From positions 54,312,001 to 54,376,000 of the forward strand of contig OX419760.1 in assembly GCA_948567375.1 (NCBI GenBank): DNA of 64,000 nt. The letters are read 5' to 3'. Source of the stretch: Lunularia cruciata (lineage: Eukaryota; Streptophyta; Marchantiopsida; Lunulariales; Lunulariaceae). The translations under genes and the position numbers were made by a program. Each line of letters starts with the position of its first letter. Positions within the stretch are counted from its first letter, which is position 1. This document shows, piece by piece, positions 35,388-45,653 of the stretch. Under the pieces are notes generated by a model. That model had not been told where the DNA came from and did no database searches. It worked only from the letters and a program-made list of their open reading frames with translations.

Positions 35388-36121
35388 TGATGTTGGAGGG
35401 TACTCAATGTTTTAGCCATACCTAGGTGACCTGTGAGCCAACCTATCTCTCACTCAAGATGACCTCTGATGGCTATTATGGTAGCGCACCATAGACTAAG
35501 AAGGCAAGGAACCCCAACTCCATCATACTCCTCCAAGGCTAACACTCCAAGACTCAAGACATTTCTCACTAGAGAACTCAATGAGAGAGATAGTTACAAA
35601 TGAAAGGATGATGAGTACTTCTTCATCCCTAGTTTATATACTTGTGAAATAGTTATGCACCAAAGTTACTAATTATTGGAGTAACTTAAGTAACTAGGCT
35701 AAAAGTCAAGTAAAGTCAAAAAGTATCAAGGAATATCCATCCACATGGGCATATTCCACTAAGCATATGATCTTATCTTGACCCAACCACTAAGTCAAGG
35801 ATTCCTTCACATGGGCTATCCTTGGACTATAGAAGAATCCAAGAGTTGAGAACTCTTGGGGGCCCAAGAGTTCTCAACTCTTTCCTCAAAGCCAAACACC
35901 TAAGAATAATACCAAGTAAACACCTAGAATCCAAAATAGTAGTGCTCATCTTTTTCACTTCCTCTAAAGTAAGGTTCCCTCTATCTTAACTATGACTAAC
36001 TTTAGCTAATCATGACTAATGTAGAACTGTCCTTTATCTCTTTATAAATAATATCTCTCAAGTACTAGTAATACCAAACTAAATATCACAATACTACATA
36101 CATGCACAAATGGGTGTTACA
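35388..36121 (-). repeat. E5 3' LTR, with a near-perfect hairpin
   Basis: The right edge, ...GGGTGTTACA at 36121, is the sense start TGTAACACCC and adjoins a purine-rich tract. The left edge at about 35388 is less certain. A TATA-like element (AAGTATATAAAC on the minus strand) lies near 35640-35625. At 35841-35882 two 20-bp arms are perfect reverse complements with a 2-nt spacer. Confidence 0.7.
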
Positions 36122-37793
36122 TTTACTTTGTCTTCAAAGTGAAGGTCTCTCTACCTTCTATGATACATCTTCAACTTTTCATGGTTAATCCTATCAAAGT
36201 GTCTTCCTCCCAACTGCTTGAGATCATAGGTAATTGGCCCACACTTTCTCCACTATGAAAGGTTCAAAGTACTTAGGCAAAAAATTCTTTTGCACTCTCT
36301 TAAATCAAATGGAATCAAACAACATTACCCGATCACCTTCGTTGAAAGGCTCTACCTTCTTCTTGCCTTGCCTCTTCTCATAGCTCTCCTTTTGTTTCCT
36401 TTGGGCTTGCTCCACTTGAACCATAGCAACTACTCTTGCCTCTTCCAATTCCATGAGTTGATCCTTCCTTGACTTCTCTACATCACCTCCTTGTGCTTTC
36501 TTCAATCTCCTATGAATGCTTTGGAAGATAGGAAGATCAAAGTGAATGGGTAAGGTAGACTCAATACCATATACCAATTGAAATGGAGAATGTCTGGTGG
36601 AAGTCTTCATGGTTGTCCTATAGTCCCACAAAACTGCATGAATCCTATTGTCCCAATGATGTTTAGCCGCCTCCATTTCTGCATCTTTGGCCAACATCAT
36701 GCACAAGGTCTGATTGGTTCTCTCTACCAAGCCATTGGAATTTGGCTTATAGGATGTAGTTACTCTATGTGTGATAGAGAAATGTTGTAGCATGGCTATA
36801 GTGATGCTTCTTGTAAACTCTCCTCCTCTATTAGAAACCAACTCCAAAGGGCATCCAAACCTAGTGATAATGCGTTTATAAAGAAATCTACCAACTTCAT
36901 CTTCATTCTTGTTCCTCAATGGTCTAGCTTCAACCCACTTGGTAAGGTAATCAATAACTACCACAATGTACTGATTGTTCCTTGGGGTTTATTGAGAGGA
37001 CCTACAAAATCAATTCCCCACTTCTCAAAAGGTCCTAGCAATGGAATTGATCTAAGTGTTGGAGTTGAAGTAGATTTTCTAGCAAAAGCTTGACAAACAT
37101 GACAAGTTTTGCAATAATCAAGACAATCCTTGAAAATCCCTCTCCAATGGTAACCTGCATCTAGAATCTTGAAAGTAGTCACCTTTCTTGCAAAGTGTCC
37201 TCCACACACTAAACCTACATGAAACTACTTTATGAGTAGGATAGACTCTTCCTTACCCACTGCTCTTTGAAGTAGACTATCTGCTCCTTGGTGAAAAAGA
37301 ATATCCTCCACCATTATGTAAGGTCTAGATCTTATTGCAAGGGCCTTCCTCTACCTAGCGTGCGTCCCTTATGGATAGTTACCTCTTGTCACAAAATCCA
37401 CAATCTCCTTGTACTCCACTGGAACCTCTTGAGTGACTGAGATTGTCATGAGCTCCTCATCCAAGAAGGAATCATCCACTGGCTCATCTCCATCATGATC
37501 ATAGGCCTTAGATTACAAATCAACATTTGTATGTTTCTTTCTTGGCTTATCCTCAATGGTGTAGTCATACTCACAAAAGAGTATCATCCACCTTGCTAGT
37601 CTCCCTTCAACATTAGGCTTGTTGAATATGTACTTCAAGGCCTTATGATCCATGATGGTTTTCCCTCCAATCAAGTAGTGTCTAAACTTCTTGAGACCAA
37701 AGATCACTGCCAACCCTTCTCTCTCCGTGATAGAGTAGTTATTTTCTATTGAAACCATTTGCCTACTAGCATAAGCTATTAGATGATCATTCC
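36122..37793 (-). pseudogene. E5 pol: RNase H, integrase (cut by E4)
   Basis: 37758-37513 is RNase H (ENNYSITEREGLAVIF...RHYLIGGKTIMDHKALKYI). 37209-36958 is the integrase zinc part (CKTCHVCQ) running into the core (KWGIDFVGPLN, first Asp). 36964-36305 holds VVIDYLTKWVEA, then VSNRGGEF, where the second Asp has become Asn, and NSNGLVERTN with the catalytic Glu. It ends in a GDRVML tail motif without a chromodomain, so it is a different lineage from E1-E4. The frame is cut at 37793 inside RNase H by the E4 LTR; RT, protease and gag should lie beyond the right edge of the nest. Confidence 0.87.
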
Positions 37794-38156
37794 TGTTACA
37801 ATATGGAGTTTAGCAACAAATTTTGTAGGGCTAACAAAGTAGCAAATAAGACAAATTAACCTTAAATATTCCAAAAGTATCTAGAAAGCTTCTTGGGAAA
37901 CTTCTTAGCTAGCTTAGCTTGCACCTCAAGTAAATAGCTTCTACAAGGAAGCTTCTAGAAGGTTCCAACTAGCTTAGCTTGCACTCCAAGAAAGTGGCTC
38001 AAGGAAGCTTCTTGAGAAGCTTCTCAAGAGCCTTGTATGATCCTTATAAATACAAGAGCCAAAGCTCATGCTATGCATTTGGAGTTTTCCCTCATTCAAG
38101 GGTCCCAATGTGAGCTTCCATTCTCCTATTTCTCTCCTTAATCACGGTCTTTTACA
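37794..38156 (+). repeat. E4 5' LTR with heat-shock-element-like array
   Basis: Runs from TGTTACAATATGG to GGTCTTTTACA, 363 bp, directly followed by a PBS. It is homologous to the E2 LTR. At 37948-37965 it keeps four perfect alternating units, GAAGCTTCTAGAAGGTTC. A TATA-like TTATAAATAC lies near 38043-38052. Confidence 0.9.
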
Positions 38157-38170
38157 TTGGTATTAGAGTA
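38157..38170 (+). promoter_or_regulatory. E4 primer-binding site (initiator tRNA-Met)
   Basis: TTGGTATTAGAGTA directly after the LTR. It differs by one base from the tRNA-Met-type TGGTATCAGAG. Confidence 0.8.
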
Positions 38171-38419
38171 AGAATGGGATGGATGGAATTTATGGACCAC
38201 CAAATCCACTTCCGCCAAACCATTGAGATTTTCATGTCCAAATATTACTCAAGCACTATTTCACCTAATTCATCACCTCACATTTTGGGCAGGATTTTTT
38301 GCATATGATCACCTTGTCTAAGGAACCCTTGATACTTCAGATTGTTACTTATGGAGACCGGTGGACGTGTTACATCTATGTGTTAATCAATTAGATAAAT
38401 TGAGAGTAGTGGAATAGAG

Positions 38420-39300
38420 TAGTAGCTATGGCGGCAATACCGGATGTTATCCTTGCAATGCAGTAACAAATTGAGCACCTTACTTGATTGTTGGATGAAC
38501 AAGAGCAGCAACGACTAGAACATATGAAGAGAGCACTAGTTCGAGATGGAGAAGATTGCATCCAATTTCCAAAACCCAAGGTGTTTGAAGGCAAGAATCT
38601 TCCAAGAACAATGGAGAATTTTGTGTTTGACTGGAGATGTTACTTTGAAGCCACCAACCTTCAAGATGAACAGAAAAAGATTCTCTGGGCTTTTAGCCAA
38701 TTGGATGGTGTGGCAAAACTTTGGTGCCGATTCCAAGTGGAGCGAGCAGAACGACAAATTGTTGCACCAATTTTGACATAGGCAAAATTCTAGGATGCAA
38801 TACTTGGTCAAATTTAAACTATAAATGCCACCCAAGCTACATGAGATAAACTAGCGGAGTTGAAGCAGATTGGCTCTGTAAGGAGCTATATCACACAATT
38901 TTAGAACATCATCATTCAAATTCCAAATGTACAAGAAGGTGAAGTTCTGGATTGTTCTGAATTTGTGCAGGGATTGAAGGCACAAACCAAATTGGAGGTG
39001 ACCATGTGGGAACCACAAAATGTAGAAGAAGCCATGCAATTGGCTAAGCGCTTTGATTCCTTGGTTGTGACAACTTGGTCTTGACCTTGACCTATACAAA
39101 GCCTACCAATACACTACGCATGGGTGGAAGAACCGGTACCAATGGAGATTGATGTTATCCAACAAAGACCACTTGATATAGTGGATAGAGAAGAATTGCA
39201 ACAAAATGGAGGTTTTTTATTGTCACCAAGTTAGACGTTACATTGCTGAATGTCAAGAATGGGTGACCTCAACAAGTTGCCTAGATGGAGTTTGTGGAAC
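38420..39300 (+). pseudogene. E4 gag
   Basis: 38488-38781 is the capsid start, with PKPKVFEGKNLPRTMENFVFDW and ...LDGVAKLWCRFQ. After several stops, 38850-39080 gives GSVRSYITQF...IPNVQEGEVLDCSEFVQGLKAQ and EEAMQLAKRFDSL, the standard Ty3 Gag pattern. A worn zinc knuckle follows near 39210-39255 (YCHQVRRYIAEC). The protein would form the particle; the copy is dead. Confidence 0.8.
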
Positions 39301-39358
39301 ATAATGATCAAGGGAACGAGGAATCCTAGTAGAAGATTTTGAGCCACCTATTGGGAGC

Positions 39359-39676
39359 TTGATTAATTCTAATGTGATTGAAGGCTCGACCTATGCAAGT
39401 TTGCTTCACTTGCAAGGTATGATATCTAATCGGGGTTGTAGGATTTTGGTTGATTTTAAAAGTTCAAAAAATTGCATGCTTATGCAAGTAGCAAAGGAAT
39501 TGGAGTTTCCTATCAAGCCAGTGATTGGAAGTAGATTGATGATGGTAGATGGTAGAAAGGGTTTTCTATTTCGTACCTCACATCCTGTTACTTTTAAGAT
39601 TGGGAAGGAGTATTTGGAATGTTCGAGGTTTGTAGTGGCACCTCTACACTATGATGTCATTCTAGGACTACCTTAG
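39359..39676 (+). pseudogene. E4 protease
   Basis: Retropepsin-like domain: the active-site loop should be L-V/I-D-S-G-A-T but reads ILVDFKSSKNC, so catalytic Asp is kept while Ser and Gly are lost. The second conserved loop YDVILGLP closes the domain. It would cleave the polyprotein. The frame is open for 105 residues and ends at a stop after LGLP. Confidence 0.8.
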
Positions 39677-39796
39677 CTTGAACATCATAAGGTTCAATTT
39701 GATTGGACCCAATGACAAATTCAAGTACACATTAGGGTAGGAATTTCTGATTAGGTTGTCGGGCACCTTTGAATAAGACACCTAAGAATACTTAGT

Positions 39797-39965
39797 CCCA
39801 AGATGGGAAGTTGGTTGAGAAGGTAGCCATGGAGCATGCCTTGAAGTGAGAGGAGCCCCAAGATGGGAAGTTTGCCAAGAAGGCAACCAAGGAGCAAGCT
39901 TTGAAGAGAGGTGAGTCCCTAGATGGAAAGTTTGTTAGTGAAGCAACCATAGAGCAAGCTTTATA
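39797..39965 (+). repeat. Coding tandem repeat, about 63 bp x 3
   Basis: Three units read DGKLVEKVAMEHALK, DGKFAKKATKEQALK and DGKFVSEATIEQAL with linkers of about six residues, giving a 21-residue repeat between protease and RT. It is charged and probably helical. Other gypsy fragments in the window do not show it. Confidence 0.75.
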
Positions 39966-40049
39966 GGAAGATAGGTCTATTTTTCTGGTGTGGATCAAGC
40001 TGATTGCACAAGGACAATCTGAGGAGAGCCTCATCAAGCAAGGGTTGAT

Positions 40050-41779
40050 CAGATAGTTCAAGAGTTTGTGGACGTGTTTCCGCATGATCCGCCAAAGGGA
40101 TTACCCTCTAATTGTAGTATGCCCTTCAAGATTGAGTTGTTGCCAAGGAGTACTCCAATGAGTAGACCAATCTATAGGCTCTCACCAAAGGAGTTGGAGG
40201 AGTTGCAAACAACACTTACAGAGTTGTTGGAGAAGGACTTCATATGACATAGTTCCTCTCCTTAAGGAGCACCAATATTATTTGTTCCAAAGAAGGATGG
40301 AGGACTTCATTTTTGTATTGATTATCATGGTCTTAATAAACAAATAGTGAAGAATGAGTATCACTTGGCTTGAATTGATGACTTGCTTGATCAATTGAGT
40401 GGAGCACAATAGTTTTCCAAATTGAATCTTTGCAATAGCTATTGGCAAATCCACATTGATAGGGAGGATGTGCAAAAGATTGCCTTTTGCACAAGGTATA
40501 GGTATTTTGAGTGGAGAGTTCTACCTTTTGGGCTCACTAATGCTCTAGTAGTCTTCATGGATCAGATGCATTGGGTATTGGATGGACTATTGGATTGGTA
40601 CGTGGTGGTGTTCTTGGATGATATCTTAATATATAGCAAGATAGAGGCATAACACTTGAATCATGTGCAAGAAATCTTAAGACGATTACGACAATGGAAA
40701 TTTTATTGCAAGAAGTCAAAGTGTACCTTTTGGCAATAAGAAGTTACCTTCTTGGGTCACAAGATCTCATCAGAGGGGATTAAGATGGAAGAGGAGAAAA
40801 TCAAGGCCTTTTTTGATTGGCCTACTCCAAAGGACGCTACAAAAGTATGGGCATTTAATGGTCTGGCCAATTTTTACCAACAGTTCATTCATTATTATGC
40901 TCATTTGGTTGCACCATTGACTGACCTCTTGGGGAAGAACTTGAGCTTCCAATGGACCAACAAGCACAAAGAAGCATTCCAGAAGTTGAAACATATGGTG
41001 TCTTCAAGATCCGTCTATCTTTCAACCGTATGATCCTCAGCTACAGTGTGTGGTTGATTTTGATGCTTCTAACTTTGCAATTGGAGCCGTGTTGCAACAG
41101 GAATTCTCATATAGAATACATCCCATTGCCTCTGTGTCTTGCCAACTAAATACGGCTGAAAGAAATTACTCTACTTGAGACCAAGAACAACTTGCAATGG
41201 TATATACCACCAAAGTATGGAAGCATTGTCTCTTGGGGAAACAAGTGATCATGCAAATTGATTACAAACCATTGTTGCAGACCTTACACTTGGAACACAT
41301 GAAAAGTCAACATCATTGATGGGCGGAACAACTCTAATTTTTTGATATCAAACTTGAGTACAAACCAGGTGGGTTCTATGTCATCCTTGATGCTTTATCA
41401 CGATCACTTGATTTGAAGTCTCTTCTTCTCAACACAACAACAATTACAATAGTGTCAGTTGACTCCAAGGCCTTAAACAAGTTTTGGTTAGCTCTACAAC
41501 AAGATCCATTATTCCAAATGGAACATGGTTGTCTTACAACATACAACAAAGAGTACAACACCTTCTCCTCCAAGGAAGGCCTCCTATTCCACAAGGACCG
41601 GATCTATGTTCCATCTAAAGGTGATTTGTGACTTATATGCCTTCAAGAAGCCCATGCTTTACCAATAGTTGGGCACATGGGTGTAGACAAGACCTTGAGT
41701 ACCCTCTAACACCAATGGTGGTGGCCCAACATGACACAAGATGTTCAAGTGTTTGTCCGATATTGTGAGAGCTACCAAC
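40050..41779 (+). pseudogene. E4 pol: RT, RNase H, integrase start
   Basis: RT begins near 40120; 40422-40652 holds its core, with LPFGLTNALVVFMD and the catalytic FLDDILIYSK. 40752-41033 is the RT-RNase H connection (SSEGIKMEEEKIKAF...NFYQQFIHYYAHLVAPL). RNase H runs to about 41400 in broken frames. 41633-41778 is the integrase zinc part (GHMGVDKTLSTL...WWWPN...YCESYQL), where the frame is cut by element C. At least eight stops are present. Confidence 0.85.
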
Positions 41780-42163
41780 TGTGGTGCCCGCATTTTTTGT
41801 TTTTTTCAAAATATCGGAGAAGAAGTGTATAGAGAAGTCGGATTGCGTCTGTATGGCCAAAGAAGGCAAAGAAAATTGGCTTTGGGATGAAACCCGAAGT
41901 AAAGTGACTTCGGATCATAAGGCAAAGTCCTCGGAAATGCCCTGTCAACATACCATACGAAGTAAATTGTCTTTGGATCGGGAGGAGCTCAACCCGAGGC
42001 AAAGACAGTCTAACAACCTTTCGTCGGGGCAAGAAATTCAAGAAGGGGCTGTTTAAAAACTGGCGGCTCATACGCGCAAAGGTTGATTGACAATGATAGG
42101 TGCATGCCGGAGGTGTGATTTCTTGGTAGAAACTTGAAGCGACGGAAGACAAAGAAGTGCAAC

Positions 42164-42173
42164 TCTATAAAAA
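42164..42173 (+). promoter_or_regulatory. TATA box of the element C LTR
   Basis: CTATAAAAAT, conserved in solo LTR B. Transcripts would start near 42195, so the LTR ORF would be the first long ORF on the element's RNA, ahead of gag. Confidence 0.65.
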
Positions 42174-42329
42174 TCAAAATTGCAACGAAAAAATGTTGAG
42201 CAATTTTCCTTTGCCGTTGAGAAGTCGTCTTGTAGGTGATCGGGGAAAGGGAAATAAAGTTGTACTCGGGTTAGTGCGCAAGGAGAAGTCGCGAGAGAGA
42301 AATTGAGAGACAATAAGAAAGCAGAAGAG

Positions 42330-42452
42330 ATGGGAGGAGGGAAGAAAAACTCTGAATTTGCAGTGAGAAATCATGCAATTTGGAGATTAGATGTAGTAGC
42401 GAGGATCAAAGTCTTGAGCCGACTTTGGATCACCTTTCTGGCATGGAACTAG
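42330..42452 (+). CDS. Small upstream ORF in the LTR, 40 codons
   Basis: ATG to TAG, starting MGGGKKNSEFAVRNHAI and ending ITFLAWN. The same start, length and stop are in solo LTR B. It lies between the TATA box and the long LTR ORF, and is in frame with that ORF's ATG 22 bp beyond its stop. It could regulate translation of the ORF downstream, or simply be an old inherited stop. No similarity recognised. Confidence 0.4.
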   Translation: MGGGKKNSEFAVRNHAIWRLDVVARIKVLSRLWITFLAWN

Positions 42453-42473
42453 AACGTAAGTTTTCCAGGATTC

Positions 42474-44748
42474 ATGACAGAAATCATCGAGAGTAAGTGT
42501 CTCGATGGTCTTGAGGAAGAAGGGAAGAGAGGAAATCCGGCTCGCTGGACAGAGTCGGATTGGAGACTCATACTCGGGAAGGAGGCGGGTTCGGAGCAGG
42601 GAGCCACGTTCTTGGGGAAAGGAGAGAGTGCCCAAGAAACGCAAGAGGTGAGAGATGCCTTCTTGTCAAAGAGAATGAAGAATGGGTACAAAGTTGAGAG
42701 CTACAAAGACCCTATGAGGAGAGGAATTGTGAGTGCACTAATGGCCATCCTGAAGCCGGAGAGAACCACTTATGTGATGAAACACCAAGTGGTGTTCTTT
42801 CACAAGCTATTTGCAGGAGAACCGATCAATTGGGCAAGGTGTTTTCACGGGAGAACGAGTGTGGGATAAGTCGCCTCCACACTACATCGTGCCATTTGCA
42901 GCACATTTCTACCTCGGGTTGAATTTGCTCAATTTGGCGGAGGGCAATAGAATGGTGTCTCATTTCCATCCTGACTTGAGAAGAGAAGTCGACGCGGAGG
43001 AGCAGCAATACATTCTCCAAATCCGGAGCACGGACGACTACTATGCAAAGACAGGGGAAAACGTGGAGGTCGTGGTAAGTACCCCAACAAAGAAGAGAAC
43101 TCGGCACGTAGAAGCCAAAGAAAACAAGAAACCTCGGAAGATGCAGAAACATAACCCGAGGCGAGGGATGGTGGTGATTAAGTCAGAAGATGAAGACTCA
43201 GAAGGTGAAGCCGAGCTCAAGACGGAGGACTCGGAATGTGAGGAGGAACCTGAGCTGACGCTGCAGAGCGGAGATACTAGTAGTGACAGTGAAGACGGTG
43301 GAGAAATGACCTTGGCACCAGCGGCTGAAGAATATGAAGAAGAAGTGCAAGCCAAAGTAGAAGCCAAAGACAATGCGGTGTTAGAAGATGAAGTATTGGT
43401 GCTCGAGGAGAAGAAGATCGTAGTACAGCAAGGAGTTTGCTCGAGACGTAAGGCAAAGTGTGAGGCGGGGCCGAGTAAAGTGAAGGAAGATGCAGAAGAC
43501 AACACGAGTAGTGAGGCATCAATCCCGATACGAAGATTTCAGCAAAGACGGCGCGTATTAAGAGAACATGAGGAGAAACAAGAAATTACTCCGTGGGAGG
43601 AAGAAGTTGCCAGTGAGGGAGTAGAGTACCTGCGAGAGGTAGTATGCCCGCTGTTGGTGAAGTTGGAGAAGAAGAAGAAGGAGATGCAGTTGACTTGTCC
43701 AGAGGTAAAGACTGTATTGCAGGTGGTAGCGAGATTAGAAGAGGAGAACTCGGAGTTGAAGAAGAGTATAACCCGAGGTGAGAAGGAGAGAGAAGTATTG
43801 CAAGCGGAAGCAATAGAGAGAAGTCAGGTAATCAAAGACCTGAAGAGAGAAGTGAGCTATCGAGAGGATCTTGCGAGGAAGAGTGACATCGCAAGGGAGA
43901 GACATGTAGCCGAGCACAAAATCTTGAAGCAGCAATTTGCTGATTCAAGAGTAGAGCTTATCCATGCTATGGCAAGGGTAGCATCAAAGGAACAAGAGCT
44001 TGATCGGGTGATGGAGAGTATGGAGGAGAAGAAGCAACTCTGGCAAAGAGAGTTGTCTATGCGGTATAGAGAAGAAGAGAGATTATGAGAGTTACTTTGT
44101 AATCAGGAAGAGAAAATTGTACAGAAGGAGAAAGAGAAGGAAGCGGTGAAGGCCGAGTTCAAAGAAGAGTTGGCGATGTACAGAGAGGAATGGCTTGCCG
44201 ATCGGGAACAAGAACGAAAGACAAGATTGGAGCCATTGAAGGAGATAGTCCTCAAAGTGAATGCAATGTTAAGTACAGAAGCCACCGTTCAAATTGAAGA
44301 AGCGCGACTTCACGAGTTGAAGTTGTTGGTGCAGGAGACGAGGCGAAGACAAGCAAAGAACACGGAGATGAATGCCTTGTTAATCAAACTAAGAACTTGT
44401 GTAGATAGAAAGGTGTTAGAAGTAGAGGATAACATCTCAATTAGATTAGACTTAGTGAAAATAGAGTTAGAAAAGCTTCGGCAAGATGTTAAGGCAAAAC
44501 CCAAAGTAGATAACATAGGAGTCCAAATTTCTTTGGAGTTGCCCTCAAAGACATTAGAGAAGAGTGGGTCGAAAGATGAAGAGTTAGATAGATTACCCAC
44601 TAGTGCAATTTCAGATCAGGAAAGAGAATTGCTAGATCTGGTTGAAGAAGTAGGAGATATGAACCCCGAGGAAAATGTAGTAGGAAGTAAGATTACTTCG
44701 GGTTTGGGTTTGAAAGCTGAGGAAGAAGTAGATATCGGATCGGATTAG
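42474..44748 (+). pseudogene. LTR-encoded ORF: N-terminal domain, acidic region, long coiled coil
   Basis: Starts MTEIIESKCLDG at a true ATG. Residues 1-190 form a folded-looking domain (RTTYVMKHQVVFFHKLF, PINWARCF, YIVPFAAHFYL), vaguely like the plant mobile/transposon-associated domains, not securely named. A Lys/Arg patch (TKKRTRHVEAKENKKPRK, nuclear-signal-like) and a Glu/Ser-rich acidic stretch follow, then about 300 residues of Lys/Glu coiled coil. Compared with copy B this copy lacks 17 bp near 42857, a frameshift; a TGA at 44086 lies in frame and the same TGA is in B. The end, EEEVDIGSD and stop, is the same in both copies. About 750 codons in all. Function unknown; perhaps an accessory or captured protein. 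Confidence 0.7.
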
Positions 44749-45398
44749 TAATCGATTTGAGATTTGAAGGGGCAGATATGAAGAGGTGTATTGTCATTTC
44801 GGATCTGCAGGTTAGAACAATGGTTGTAGAACGGTATAGTTGTTAGAACTGTCGATTGCTTCACTACTTAAGAGTGGCATTTGCATGAAATTGTTGTTTA
44901 GTGCTCATTATTTTTGAGAATAGATAAAGCAAAGTGCTGTGAAGCAGTGCTCGTTGCTTGAGCTTGATTCCGAGTATCAATTTTGCAATTGTGTTTGTGA
45001 GTGTTTGGAGAAATTCAAAGTGCAAGTCAGAGTGCTTGTTGGATGTTGGATTCCACAGCCTTGATCTTCATTCTGTGTGTTTGATCTTGAGTGAAGTGCA
45101 ATCGAAGCAATGCCTTGACAGATTTGAGAGGAATTGTAGTGTTGGTTGTATTCTGCATTTGGGAGTGCAGTGCGAAGTTGATGTGAAGCAATTTTGATCG
45201 AGGAAGTTGTGCCTTCAGTGGAGGGGTAAAACACAATTCTGAGGCAAAGTCGTTTTGCAGTGAAGTGCCGTTTTTGGGAGAGCCTGAATCATCACAATCA
45301 AGATTGTTTGGAAAGATTTGATGGAGTTGTGATTAAGGAGTGTTAATTTGTGACAAGACTGCGAGTCAATGCTTGTTACTCTCTTCTGGGTGTGGTTT
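44749..45398 (+). other. Non-coding 3' part of the element C LTR
   Basis: Between the LTR ORF and the PBS no frame is conserved between A and B, although nucleotide identity is high. It is taken as U5-like untranslated sequence. Confidence 0.5.
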
Positions 45399-45428
45399 CT
45401 AGGGTTTAGGGTTTAGGGTTTAGGGTTG
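45399..45428 (+). repeat. Short TTTAGGG array in the LTR
   Basis: Four consecutive units of the plant telomere repeat (CTAGGG then TTTAGGG three times). Solo LTR B lacks it at the same place (about 48875). It is an interstitial array inside an LTR, not a chromosome end. Confidence 0.85.
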
Positions 45429-45572
45429 AGAGATTAAAGATGCAACCAAGAAGAACTACATGTTACTATTTGACGTTGTATTTGACCAATTCTGACTCGT
45501 ATCTCTATGGGAACAAACTTTACTTACCCGATTACCGCAAAAGTGATATTTGCCGGTTTGTCACATGATTTT

Positions 45573-45590
45573 TGGCGCCGCTGCCGGGGA
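45573..45590 (+). promoter_or_regulatory. Element C primer-binding site
   Basis: TGGCGCCGCTGCCGGGGA, seven bases after the LTR end. It resembles the TGGCGCCGTTGCCGGGGA site, complementary to an Asp-type tRNA, used by Athila/Tat-type plant gypsy elements, with one difference. Confidence 0.8.
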
Positions 45591-45653
45591 TACAAATCTT
45601 GGAAGTGGAAGAATATGAAGCCAAATTGGAAACTGGGTATCAACGCAATATGA

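Larger units (their letters stand above)
37794..41779 (+). mobile_element. E4: Ty3/gypsy element, 5' part, cut by element C
   Basis: LTR, PBS, gag, protease, RT, RNase H and the integrase zinc part follow in the normal order on the plus strand, about 4.0 kb. It stops at 41779, where the giant LTR of element C begins; the rest of integrase, the chromodomain and the 3' LTR should lie right of element C, beyond the window. It sits inside the E5 RNase H. RT closely resembles E2 (WRVLPFGLTNA.VVFMDQMHWVLDGLLDWYVV), so both belong to one family. Confidence 0.9.
41780..45565 (+). repeat. Element C 5' LTR, 3.79 kb, carrying its own ORF
   Basis: It begins TGTGGTGCCCGC and ends GGTTTGTCACA, followed by a PBS at 45573. 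The solo LTR B (48741-52499, minus) matches it from end to end, which fixes both borders: TGTG...CACA. A TATA box at 42164-42173 puts U3 at about 0.4 kb and R plus U5 at over 3.3 kb. Inside are a 40-codon upstream ORF and a long ORF (42474-44748). LTRs of this size are rare, and a coding LTR is rarer still. Confidence 0.9.

Noticed and set aside
43041-43505. 154-codon minus-strand open frame, Ser-rich
   Set aside because: Antisense shadow of the acidic Glu/Ser region of the LTR ORF; GA-rich codons give Ser/Leu on the other strand.
45399-45428. Chromosome end
   Set aside because: Only four TTTAGGG units, inside an LTR with continuous element sequence on both sides.
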